Positions 8,446 through 18,610 are shown, counted from the stretch's first letter. The stretch is DNA of 19,839 nucleotides from Ophiostoma sp. CBS 140.51 (GCA_029298735.1 JANSLP010000469.1:1-19839); one strand, 5' to 3'. The notes: a model not told the origin generated them from the letters alone. A program made the numbers and translations.

Positions 8446-11400
8446 TCGGCTTTGTGGCTGAGAAGTCTCATAACCAGGCACGAAACTGAAAGTACCACAT
8501 CCTATACTGACTATGGCCGAGTTATCTACAGTTGCATCAAACTTCACTTCTTTTAACACCATATTTTCTGGCAAATTCACACTCACATGAGCGGCCATAC
8601 TCTGTGCATAATTTTACACGGAACATCCATTCATGGGAACGATACAGTAATCACTTTGATATTTCGCTGTTTTCTTAAAACAACACAAACCGCAGCATCA
8701 TATCTGGACATTTTTTGTGTTAATTCTTTATATCTGTTTTATCATATATATTTTTTCATTTTATTCTCTAAGAAAAAATGGAGTGAAAACTATTTTTTTA
8801 ATTATTTTTATTATTTAAAAAAATTGTTCTTCTCGGCAATGTCAATTCATTTACGTTAAAAATTTACTTATTTGTCGTTTTCATTTGAAGAAACAAAAGT
8901 CGATTATACTTCACACACATACACTCTTACAGACTCACATAGTCTATCTCGACATCAGCCTGTTGGTATTATGTATCCGAAACCGGCCGCAAACTCCTGG
9001 GGATGACATCCATTTCCACACGAATCGGTCTCCACCGTACAGCTTGGCCTCCGGCGGGCCGCCTAAGCATGCGATCACTAACCAGAAGCCGCCCAGCCGG
9101 GTTTACCAAAGTCACTGGGGGTGGTAGTGCCTGGAAAATGCCTTCAAACAAACTTTAGAGTTGTTGCATGCATACAAGACGGACCGAAAAATACACATCA
9201 TCTGCTGCGAAGGATCGTGAACAGTTGTGCGCTGGCCTGTGCAGGGCATACCATTCGACAAAAACTAACCGGGTTCTCGGGAAACTTGCAGTTGTTCGAG
9301 GTGCAGAGTCAAATTACAACACCCTCTGTAAATTCAAGACCAATGCGGCTGGAACAGACACGACCTGCACTCAATATTTTGGAGACTAAATATGTTGGAG
9401 AAGCATCGATTTGGACATCTCTCTTTTTACGTTACATCAGTCACGACATTCTGAACGGCCAAGCCACAGCACGCCCAACACCAAGCCACTCCCGTCTTGG
9501 CACGTTGCTGTCACATCAGTCAGCCGACTTGGCGACCATCAACCGTTCGCCAAAAGCGCATTACCAAATCGGCATAACGATGTACCCGAGCGGCACGCTT
9601 CCGTCCAACGGTATTGTAGCCTTGCCAAGGTATTTTTGAGGTAACAACATTGGCAAACTCCAAGTCTTTGACGAAAAGGAAAAGAAAGAAGGACGGGAGC
9701 CTCTTCTTTATGATTTTTGACTGTTTGTGCTGGCTGGATCGTCGGGCCTTCCGCCTTGTGGACGCGCTGTGGATGGGCATTGGAGAGTCAGTGGACAAGC
9801 GGTGGATTTGCTGCCCGTTCGTTCCGCTCAGGGGGTGACAGCGACTCCTATTTTGGTAGCCGGTTGTCCGTGTACGGTATAGTGCCCAATTTTTCTTTTC
9901 GGGCGCCAAAATGTGGACTTGAGACGGAGTCGTCGGGATCGAGAAGTTTCTGAAGAAGACGCAGAAAAAGAAAAAAAAAACGTTTTTCTTTGATTCCTTG
10001 GGGATCCCGTGGGGACCCCAGCGGGAACTACCTCGTGGGAACTCCCTTCGAGGTAGGTACGGTTAACGCGGCCAGGGGAACCTTGGAGCTGACGGGTGAA
10101 TCGGGAGTGATTGGCAAAGTCTTGGGAGGCCTGGAATCAAGGCTTGGCACGTTTGGAACGAAGAGCGAAAGAAGCGCAAAAGAAGCAACAACGGGGTGTT
10201 TACCACGTGAAGTCCAAGAGCCAAGAGAAAACCAGTGAAAGATCATGACAGTTTCAATGAAAATATCAACGATGAAAAATTCAATGGTCATTTGTATGAT
10301 TGTGAGAACAGACGCAAAGTACAGTGGGCAGTGGACGTGAACAAAATTAGTTTCAATGCGACGTCTTCCCATTGAGGCGATGGACGAGAGCCGTCCAATA
10401 CGAGACCGAGAGATCTCAAGGCCCAATCGCGTCGCATCGCGCAATTCACGCTGGCCCTCTGAAACAAAGCTCGTAAACGGCCCGTGCTTCCAATGGCGGG
10501 CCGAGTGAGAATCCCACGAGGAGAGAGAGGGAGAGAAGGCAGTAATAAAGAGCGTACGGAGTACGTAGGGAGAGTGAGGCGACAGACGACGGAGTCAAGT
10601 GAGCCTCTTGGTGCAGTGAGAGCAAGTACTTTGTACTCCGTAATTACTCCTACTACTGATTCCATCCACAGGCGGATCCCCGCTCCGCGCCCCGCGACTA
10701 GGCTCTGTGTGCTTGGAGTTTTCGGCAGCTTTCTGGTAGCTTTTGGCACACAATTCTGACAGGTCAACGCGACCAACAATTGGTTGAACACGCGTTAGCG
10801 CCCCATGATGGATTTCCGGTCCGGGATGCACCAGGGGAGACCTTCTGTGAAGATGAGAAGGATGCGCCGGAGGAGCTGGGACCAAAAATCCAATAGAAAG
10901 AAGCCACACACAATAACACAAACTCGCAAAGACACAGAAAGACAGGGACACACACAGGGTCAACAGGGGAACCCCAATGTTGTCTGACACAACCCGACAT
11001 TGGCCAACCAACAAATCCAACCCTTACCCTTCTTGGCTCCGTTCCCACACGCATCCACGTATGCACGTTGCGTGGTTCGCGCAGGTTGTTGTCCACGGAC
11101 TGTAAAAATCAATAGACATTTTGCTGGTGCAGTTTCTGACACCGAAATAATCTACTTTTTGCACAAGACTCGTCCAGAACGGAGAAGAATGACCCCGGTC
11201 CGATGCTCAACCCAACGACGCGGGGGAAAGCTCAGCCCACATTTTCTAATGTGCAGCAGCACGTCCTCCACACTGCACCAAAGGACTAAAGGGCCAGAAG
11301 CGGACGGTCCCGTTCCCTCCAGTCCCTCCTCCAGTCCACCCCAGGCCCCCAGTAACACGTGAGGCGAGATGGAAGCTGTCCCGAATTGCCGACAGATCAC

Positions 11401-11670
11401 GACTGGGGATGTGAAGGGGAACCAGAACCGACCCTGGACGGATTGACACGGATTGACAGCAAAATACTGGAAGCAGAAAAAAAAACATAAAAGCACATCA
11501 TGGCCCGCCCAATGTAGAATATCAAACGACTGGTCTTTATCGCCATCGCCACATTGCTCGGCATCCTCACACACGCCAAGAGACGAGCAAATACGACAAT
11601 CAACACGACAGAGCGACAACAACGCCAACATCGACAAGCGCCAACCCAATCGATAATCGACATCGCCAAC
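8446..11670. other. Long intergenic region upstream of the sugar transporter
   Basis: No convincing gene. An AT-rich block lies at about 8690-8890. A small open frame at 9168-9389 (+) and larger overlapping ones (9121-9639 +, 10288-10791 -) have no motif or codon bias. A short inverted repeat sits at 10541-10648. The last ~500 nt should hold the sugar-transporter promoter: SYGGRG-type CreA-like hexamers occur at 11220-11225 and 11402-11407 (+) and at 11339-11344 (-), about what chance predicts. A CACGTG E-box lies near 11357. Confidence 0.5.
10541..10648. repeat. Short inverted repeat with TACGGAGTAC arms
   Basis: TACGGAGTAC at 10555-10564 is the exact reverse complement of GTACTCCGTA at 10633-10642. 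An outer AGTAAT (10541-10546) matches ATTACT (10643-10648) inverted, with an 8-nt offset on the left arm. The same TACGGAGTA core recurs near 13719. It could be a tiny MITE-like element or a protein-binding motif. Confidence 0.35.
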
Positions 11671-13497
11671 ATGAGCAAGACCGAGATCGAGACTCAGACG
11701 GCCACGGCCCCTGAGATCGAGCCTGCGCCAGTCCACAGCGTCTACATTGCCGAGGGCACTGGCAAGACGGCCCAAAACGCGGGTGCCAAGGCCAAGGAAG
11801 TGCACAATGTAAGTTTGAAGAAGCCATGAAATGATGAAGCACCGAATTCAATGGAAATCTAACTGTCAATGTTGTCTAGGCCGAGCTGTTTGCCGCCATC
11901 CAGGAGTCCCACATTCCCCGGTGGAGCAAGTCATCGATTCACCTGTACTTCTGTATCTTTATTGCTTTCTGCTCCTCGTATGCCAACGGTTACGATGGTT
12001 CCATTTTCAGCTCCATTCTGGGTATGGCCCAGTTCCAGAAGGTCATTCCCATCGGCACCGACGGTTCCAAGGTCTCCGTCGTGACCTCGCTCTACAACGT
12101 GTACGTCTTCTCACTATCGTGATAATTAGTGAAATCTGGAACTATTTTACTAACCGCACCGAAAAAACAGCGGCAGCATCGTCACCACCCCCGTTGCCGC
12201 CTTTGTCAGTGACCGCTTCGGTCGCCGCATGGGCATGCTCACCGGTGCCATTGGCATTATTATCGGCAGTATCATCACCGCCACCTCGACCACCATGGCC
12301 CAGCTCACCGTCGGTCGTTTCGTCCTTGGTTCCGGTGTCCAGTTCATGACTGTCGCCGCCCCCGCCTACGCCATCGAGATCGCCCCGCCCCACTGGCGTG
12401 GTCGTTGCACCGGCCTCTACAACTGCGGTTGGTTCGCGGGTTCCATCCCCGCAGCCTGTATTTCCTACGGCACGCAGTTCATCAACAACAGCTACGCCTG
12501 GAAGGTGCCATTGATCCTCCAGAATATTGCCAGTGTCATTGTCGTGGCCTCCATTTGGTTCATTCCCGAGTCGCCCCGTTACCTCTTCTCCAAGGGCCGC
12601 GAGGAAGAGGGTGCCGAGTTCCTGGTCAAGTACCACGGAAACGGCAACCCCCAGTCGCGCCTGGTCCTGCTCGAGGTCGAGGAGATCCGCGAGAGCATTC
12701 GCCAGGATGCCGTTGAGAAGGCCACCCCCTGGTGGGACTACTCGCCGTTCCTGACCCACAACGGCCGCTGGCGTGCTGCCCAGGCCATCATGATGGGTGT
12801 CTTCGGCCAGTTCTCCGGTAACGGTCTCGGTTACTTCAACGTCCAGATCTACAAGCTTATCGGCGTCGACTCCCAGGCCCAGCAGCTCGGCTACCAGATT
12901 TTGTACCAGGTCGTCGGTGCCATTGGTGCCCTGACTGCTGTTGCCCTCACCGACAAGATGAACCGTCGCCCGGTGCTCATCTACGGTACCCTCGGTGTCG
13001 CCGTCCTGCTGGCTATCAACGCTGGTCTGACCAACGCCATTGCCATCAACAAGGCCGCCAACGACGGCGTCGTCACCAACGAGAACTACGCCCGTGGTGC
13101 TCTGGCCTTTTACTTCTTGTTCCAGGCCTTCTTCTCCTTCACGTACACCCCGCTCCAGGGTGTTGTCCCTGCTGAGGCTCTGGACACCACCCTGCGAGCC
13201 AAGGGACTGGCCCTCTACGGTGCCGCCGTCGGCTGTGTCGGTTTCATCAACACCTACGCCGGCCCCATTGCCCTTGCCAACATCACCTACAAGTACATTT
13301 ACGTGTTTGTCGGTTGGGATCTGGTCGAAGCCGCCCTCTGGTACTTCTTCTGTGTCGAGGCCCAAGGCCGTTCCCTCGAGGAGCTTGAGTGGGTCTACAA
13401 CCAGCCCAACCCTGTCAAGGCCTCCCAGAAGGTCGACAAGGTCGTCCTGCAGGCCGACGGTACCGTCAGCGAGAAGATTGTCGAGCACGCCGAATAA
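11671..13497 (+). CDS. MFS sugar transporter, 561 aa, three exons
   Basis: Exons are 11671-11808, 11880-12100 and 12171-13497. The spliced product of 561 aa is a sugar/H+ symporter-type MFS protein of the plasma membrane, most like the fungal lactose permease/hexose transporter group. Visible signatures: GYDGS in the first membrane segment (83-87), DRFGRR motif A (134-139), a GRFVLGSG block from residue 168, PESPR after TM6 (252-256), and a C-terminal QGRSLEELEW block from 518. N- and C-termini are hydrophilic. The length is normal for the family and no lesion is seen. The start ATG (GCCAACATGAGC) follows a long AC-rich leader. The frame is preserved across both introns (phase 0, then phase 2), and the second junction restores YNVGSIV. 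Substrate cannot be fixed from sequence; xylose, lactose or glucose remain open. The strong C-ending codon bias implies good expression. Confidence 0.94.
11809..11879 (+). other. Intron 1 of the sugar transporter (71 nt)
   Basis: Donor GTAAGT at 11809, branch site CTAAC at 11859-11863, acceptor TCTAG ending at 11879. Phase 0; exon 1 is 46 codons. Confidence 0.9.
12101..12170 (+). other. Intron 2 of the sugar transporter (70 nt)
   Basis: Donor GTACGT at 12101, branch site CTAAC at 12150-12154, acceptor AACAG ending at 12170. It splits a Val codon (GT|C), phase 2. Confidence 0.9.
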
Positions 13498-13781
13498 ATG
13501 TCCATTTGAAACAAGAAAGAGTAGGCCTACTTGGGTGGTGTGCCGATATGGCACTCTATACATGCAGAGGTCGTCTCTTTTTGGAGGGGAAGCGGGCAGT
13601 TGGCCTACAAAATTTTGAAGATACCTTTTGAACAAGTTGATAATGACGTTGCGGGGAGGGATTAGGTGAGGAGTAGGGTTGTTGAGTGAAGGGGAAGTAT
13701 TTATACCACAGAATGTACGGAGTAAGGATGACTAGTATTTAATGATAATGATACTCCGCTCACGATTTCCACTCCGCTTGT

Positions 13782-14078
13782 GATTGTATATGCAGCCTTT
13801 GGCAAGTATTGTTTGCGTACTGCGGACAACGTTTTACGACCGCAGAGAAAAGGCTCATGATCGACGTGGCAATGTTGCGCCAGTCGTACAAGCGCAGGGA
13901 GATTGCAGAGGTCAAATGGATCGCTGGAGACACCAACCCAGCTGACGCCATGACCAAGGCGAAGTCAAAAGGCGCCTTGGAAAGTCTCGTTGACTCCAAC
14001 GCCATCAAGCTGAAGGAAGAAGGATGGGTTGATAGAGGCGAAAGCGCTGGCACAGCTGCTGCCGACGCTGAGACCTGA
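13782..14078 (+). pseudogene. Ty1/copia Pol fragment (C-terminal RNase H end)
   Basis: A frame ending at TGA 14076-14078 carries the characteristic end of copia-type Pol: TTAEKRLMIDVAMLRQSY, then EVKWIAGDTNPADAMTK, then a Leu-rich tail ending EEGWVDR. The WI..D.NPADAMTK block is the signature C-terminus of the copia RNase H domain, which degrades template RNA during reverse transcription. Only about 98 codons remain, and nothing of integrase or RT is present upstream, where the sugar-transporter 3' flank begins. The fragment carries no stop codons in frame and keeps CpA, so it was not heavily hit by RIP. It is a 5'-truncated relic. Confidence 0.85.
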
Positions 14079-14176
14079 TGAGAGGTGGTTATTTGGCGAC
14101 TTTAAACGTTTTCAAAACTCTGATATTGGCTAGTTTCTTGTGAAGTGCAGGCAATGCGCAATGCCGATTAAAAACC

Positions 14177-14262
14177 GAGGAGAAGAGAAACTGTGGTGAA
14201 TAGATGTTGTTATTAGCTGCTTCTATGTTACTAGATACCCGTATGGATCTAGGTCATACTTA
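14177..14262 (+). mobile_element. Possible copia polypurine tract and start of 3' LTR
   Basis: About 100 nt after the Pol stop lies a purine run (GAGGAGAAGAGAAA, 14177-14190) followed by TGTGGTGAATAGATGTTG. A polypurine tract immediately before a TG dinucleotide is what the 5' edge of a 3' LTR looks like. The presumed LTR is then cut by the truncated LINE at ~14263. The right part of the LTR was not identified. Confidence 0.4.
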
Positions 14263-14426
14263 TTGTTATTATTATTATTATTATTATCCGCCTTTCTCAG
14301 TCAGTCCTGACTATTGGCGACTAGCTAGACAGAACCCTCTTGGGGGAAAAACTGCCACAGACCTAAGTGGGAGCGTGTTCTATTTACTGGTGCGTGTAGT
14401 AAGCCACGAGTGGCTGCAATAAAGAA

Positions 14427-14475
14427 AACAAATTAAACAAAATAAACAAAATAAACAAAATAAACAAATAAATAG
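14427..14475. repeat. AAATAAAC-type tandem microsatellite in LINE copy 1 3' region
   Basis: About four units of an 8-nt AACAAAAT/AAATAAAC repeat. Copy 2 has only a short AACAAATAAATAAAA run at the equivalent site, so the array expanded (or collapsed) after the two copies diverged. Confidence 0.7.
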
Positions 14476-14514
14476 GCATAAGAGATAGCGGTAGTGTTGC
14501 CGTGTGACTGTCGG

Positions 14515-15048
14515 CGACCTCCCTAGCTCCCTGGCTAGGCGGTACTCCGGGAGCTTCTCGCTCTGAATAAGCCAACGGAGGAGCGGCCGGGTCGTGAGGC
14601 TCGTCTGCAGGCGACGGTTCAGGTCCGTTAGTGTCTGTGGCTAGTCTGGCGGTTTTGGGGGTGCTTTTGTGCATGATAAGAGGACGTGGGCCGGGGTCTC
14701 GTCTTCGGCCCCACATGCGCATGTTGGTGAGTCCACGGCGCCCTAGCGGTAGAGGTGCGCACGGAGGCCGATATGGCCGGTCCGGATTTGCGTAAGGAGG
14801 CTGATCTCGGCTTTCGTAAGGTGGAGGTGGCGGCGCCGTACAGCCCGCGCTGTCCAGCACGGTGTCCGTGCCGCAAGGGATCCTGCGGAGTGCCTGTTGC
14901 CGGCGTCTTGTTGCCAACTAGTCTCCAACGGTCGGTGACAGTAGTCCAGTCCGCTTTTTTGAGGGCAGGCGGCTGGTGGGGGGGGGGCGAGGACAGGTGG
15001 GTAGTAGTTAGTAAAAGGTCGGGGGTGGTGGACCAAAACCCGTCGAAC
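14515..15048 (-). pseudogene. LINE ORF2 C-terminal fragment (copy 1)
   Basis: The frame includes LTKAEISLLTQIRTGHIGL, the conserved Arg-Thr-Gly-His block near the end of Tad-type ORF2. It is followed by a CACG...H....C zinc-ligand pattern (TCACGAEDETPAHVLLSC) and a terminal PLLRWLIQSEKLPEYRLAREL. Two in-frame TAG codons interrupt it, one right after LRAHLYR and one after PPKPPD; both are explained by CAG to TAG. Zinc ligands are intact here, unlike copy 2. No function remains. Confidence 0.8.
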
Positions 15049-15199
15049 ATAGTTTTAATCTGGTTATATTGTTTCATAATGACTGAACATTTACGATCAA
15101 TTTTATTTTTTATTTTTACCTATTTCTGTATTCAAAAAGACTCTTTCAAAAAAAAAAAAAAAAAAAAACTTAAAGAAAAGATCTATTAACCCCTGAAGA
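15049..15199. other. AT-rich spacer between the two LINE copies
   Basis: About 150 nt with no similarity to either LINE, containing a run of about 20 A (near 15150-15169). It may be the remainder of the copia LTR or other pre-insertion sequence. Confidence 0.4.
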
Positions 15200-15430
15200 T
15201 TATTATTATTATTATCCGCCTTTCTTAGTTAGTCCTGATTATTAGCGACTAGCTAGATAGAACCCTCTAGGGAAAAAACTATCACAGAACTAAGTGGGTA
15301 AATATTCTATTCACCGGTGCGTGTGGTAGGCCACTGGTGACTACCGTAGAGAAACAAATAAATAAAAGGAAATATAACAGATGAGACAAGTATAGATATA
15401 AGAAATCATGGTAATGTTATCGTGACGCTT

Positions 15431-18400
15431 TTACGTGGGTATCGGCGACCTCTCTAGCTTCTTGGCTAGGCGGTACTCCGGGAGCCTCTCGCTTCGAATA
15501 AGCCACCGGAGGAGCGGTCGGGCCGTAAGGCCCGCCTACAGGCGGTGGTCTAGGTCCGTCGGTGTCTGTGGCTAGTCTGACGGTCTTGGGGGTGTTTTTG
15601 TGTATAATAGGAGGACGTAGGCCGGGGTCTCGTCTTCGGCCCCGTATATATATATTAGTGAGTCTGCGGCGCCTTATCGATAGAGGTATATACGGAGGCC
15701 GATATGGCCGGTCCGGATTTGTGTAAGGAGGCTGCTTTCGGCCTTAGTGAGGTAGAGGTAGTAGCGCCGTACGGCCCGTACTATCTAGCTCGGTGTCCGT
15801 GCCGCGAGAGATTTCGCGGAGTGACCGTTATTTGCGTCTTATTGTTAAAGGGCCTTCTACCGGTCGGTGACGGCTGTCTAGTTAGTCTCTTCGGGGGTAA
15901 GTGGTAGAGGCGGAGCGGGGAGGGGTAGGTAGTAGTTAGTGAACGGTCGGGGGTAGTAGATTACGCTCCGAATAGCTCGGGCTTTCGCCTAGTAGTCTGG
16001 CCGTAATAAGAAGACGACGCGGCGGTAAGCTAGGTAGAGGCTTAACGGCGGTATACTTACCTCGGAGTAGAGGAGGTGGATAGGCGTAGACCGGTAGGCC
16101 CCGAGGACGGTACGGAGGTAGCCGTAGAAGATCGTATCGAGAGAGGTTGTTAGTCGGCGGTTATTCTTCTTTAGGAGAAAGATACTCGCGCCGTAGGCTA
16201 CTATGCTCCGGAGGATTACTATATAGATTATACGGGCCCACGGAAGCGTGTAGCCTTACGTCTTCCTAGTAAGTCTCGTAAGGGCGTTACGTTACGTAGT
16301 AAGACAGCGTTTTATTTATTAAAGATACTCCGAGAAAAGGAGCTTCTTATTAAGCTAGATACCGAGAAAACGGGCCGATTAACGGGGAGTAAAAATAGTA
16401 GTCTGATCGAGCGATAACGTCGTTATCGGGGTTATATAGGCGCGAGAGAAGTAGAGTAGCTCGCTCTTCGCCGGCTCGAATACGACGCCTCTCGGTTATA
16501 CTTACTTTATAACGGTAGTTTATACCTCCCGTAAAAGGTAGTAGTAAAAGCTTATTATACGACCGTTTACGAGAAGGTTAATATTATTTACAAACTCGAG
16601 AGTAATAATTTTATAGTGGCGGCGGAGAGTTTAATAAAGTAGTATTATAAAGAGAATAAAGAGGATAAGTAATAACGGGGACTCTTAAGGGACGCTAGCG
16701 GTAACGGGCCGTACCGGGGCTACTTTACCGTTAAAGACGAGCTCCGTCGTTTAGCTTATTAAGTAATTTATTATTTATTTAATAATTTAGTACGAGAGGT
16801 AAAGGGTATATAGTGTATAAATAAGTTACTCGTAGTAGACGTTATTAAAGGCGCCTTAAATATCGAGTTAAAGGAGGGACGCCGTATCGCCGGCGCTCTA
16901 CGCGCCCCGTACGGTATCGGTAAGGAGGCGGGCCGCGAGCTCTATCGACCGGTAGCGCCGGTTACCTATTTAACCCTCCGGAAAAAGCTTATTTTCTTTT
17001 ATTATCTCGGTTAACCGGCGGGCCACGATAACTTTAATAACTTTACCGACGGTATTAAGTAGCGCGATCGGGCGCCACCCTTTTACTTCTTATCTCTCTC
17101 GAGCGGTTTTACCGGGTTTTAAAATAATTATTATACGGGACGCTTTAAAGTGTAACGGCCAGTGGCCGAGGTAGAGGCTAGCGGTAGCGATATTACGGAG
17201 CCATGGAAAGAGAGAGTCGCCGTAAGCGCGGAGGAGTACGTTCAATATTTAGTCCGGTCCCGGCGCTTTCCTCGGGGAGGTACGGTAAACTACTACCGTA
17301 ACGTCGTCTATAGAGATATTTTAGCTAATAAAGATGCGGCCGTGCAGTGTCGCGGGCGGCGGTAGAGGTAGTACGGCGTTAGGAGTCGGGAAGAAGCGGC
17401 GGGAGAGGATCTCCGCTTTATCGTTAACGTGGGTAGCGTATATCCCGTCCGGGCGCCGTAACGGGGGGAGGAGCGGAGGAGCGGAGGGAGTATAGCTCCG
17501 CGAGCGAGCCTATTTTTCTAGCCTCCATAAGTCCGTGTCTTTCGCCGAGGCCTTGAATAAGATAGTCCGTTAGTGGCGGGTATCGGTGCGACGGAGAGTA
17601 CGTTGTTATGTCCGTCGTACCTCTCGTACGGCGTCGTGCGCGGCCGTAGACTAGTCCCCAGCCCGTACTTTCCTTTCTACGGCGCGAAGAGTATCGGTGG
17701 CGGCGGCGGTAGCTGTGTCCCAGCCCGGGGAGCGCCGTCCTCGAGAAGGTAACTTGGCCGGGACGTACGTATATATAATACCGGTAAGCTTACCGATTAA
17801 ATCATCGGTCTAGCGTTCGAGCTCGGTGACGGAGCTTAGTAACGGTGGTATTAAGAGTAAAATAAGTCGTCCAAGGGCGGCGGCCCTGTCTTAGTCGAGA
17901 CGGGACTAGCAGAAGCCGTCTATTAGTGCCGGTGGTATCGTTATCGGGACGGAGCAGACCTGTGGCGTATAATCGGAGCCCGGCCAGTCGAGTACGGAGT
18001 GCGTAGCTCGGAGGCGTGGAGAGGCCCACGTGTAGTCTATGGTCGACGGCCGGTGGTAGGACCGGTCGCCTTTCGATTACTACGTCGGTATACCCGGAGG
18101 CGTTAATAAGGATAGGCCCCATTTATCTATAAGGTCTAGGAGAGTACGGGCATATACGGAGGTCCGTCCGGCCGTGTCCCAGAGAGGGTAGTAGAGGTTA
18201 ACGTCTCCCATAAGGATAACGTCGGTGTCGGGGCTGAGGAGTAGTAGGGATATAGGGCGGGAGAGCGGCGAGTCCCACGGCCGTGGGCCGGCGGTCAAAG
18301 GCTCGCTATATATACCGAGGATATAAAGAGGGCGCTCTTATATATAAATCGTGATATGGATGAGGTCTTTTTTAGCCGTATAGTCCTAGTAAGATAGCGG

Positions 18401-18610
18401 TAGGCGCTTTGTAACGTAGCCGGCAAGGCGTCCCTCCCCGGCCTAGAGTTTATAGTATCTGCCGGAGGCCGGCCCGGGGGCGTCGCCGTTCTTAGTCTTA
18501 ACTATTTCTTAGAGAAAAACGACGTCGGCGCCGAGAGTGTCTACGTGGTGTAGCGCTATCTGTGCATGGTCGTTTATTTTATATATATTCTATAAAATAA
18601 TTACTACCAT
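15431..18610 (-). pseudogene. LINE ORF2 (endonuclease-reverse transcriptase), 1060-codon frame killed by RIP stops
   Basis: One frame runs from ATG 18610 to TAA 15431-15433 with no indel at any checkpoint. Endonuclease (~18600-17900): HHVDTLGADVVFL then E, VILMGDVNLYYPLWD, STIDYTWAS, and SDY in place of the usual SDH. RT (~17090-16200): KGWRPIALLNTVGK at ~17090, then LLPEG-like LFPEG, a LDI.GAF block, VP.ESP in place of the PQGSP block, FVNN at about 16583-16594 where the catalytic FVDD/YADD is expected, a FEPAKSELLYFSRA block, and ALTRL...AR.IY..ILRSIVAYGA. The C-terminus has IRTGHIGLR. More than 30 TAA/TAG stops occur, and none of the ones I read is TGA. The zinc ligands seen in copy 1 have become Tyr. 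Many changes are CpA to TpA on one strand or the other. Confidence 0.9.

Larger units (their letters stand above)
14266..15048 (-). mobile_element. 5'-truncated Tad-like LINE (copy 1)
   Basis: The element reads on the minus strand and ends with a (TAA)n tail (22 nt of TTA repeats on the plus strand, 14266-14287). Its body (14288-15048, 761 nt) aligns end to end with 15216-15973 of copy 2 (758 nt), and similarity stops at ~15048, so it is a 5'-truncated insertion, the usual product of aborted target-primed reverse transcription. CpA and TpG are still common, so it is far less RIP-mutated than copy 2. Target duplications were not found. Confidence 0.85.

Noticed and set aside
7663..8598. 311-codon open frame antisense to the MFS transporter
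   Set aside because: Same shadow effect; the product is low-complexity and charged, with no recognisable domain.
9168..9389. Small plus-strand frame with a Cys-containing end (LCKFKTNAAGTDTTC)
   Set aside because: It resembles the tail of a small secreted protein but has no signal peptide, ambiguous codon use and overlaps a second frame of similar quality.
10003..10022. Imperfect GC palindrome around GGGGATCCCGTGGGGACCCC
   Set aside because: Short, imperfect, without a T-run or partner gene end; no function can be supported.
11220..11407. CreA-like SYGGRG hexamers before the sugar transporter
   Set aside because: Three matches in ~450 nt is close to the one to two expected by chance, so carbon-catabolite control is plausible for the gene but not shown by these sites.
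12142..13635. 497-codon open frame antisense to the sugar transporter
   Set aside because: It mirrors the strong codon bias of the sense gene: lack of TTA, CTA and TCA codons in the sense strand removes antisense stops. The translation is Gly/Asp/Val-rich without motifs, and it overlaps clear exons and an intron.
14755..15189. 144-codon plus-strand frame in LINE copy 1
   Set aside because: Antisense to the ORF2 C-terminus and running into an A-rich tract (poly-Lys end).
17162..17365. 67-codon plus-strand frame inside LINE copy 2
   Set aside because: It is antisense to ORF2, in sequence where the conserved minus frame is identifiable on both sides.
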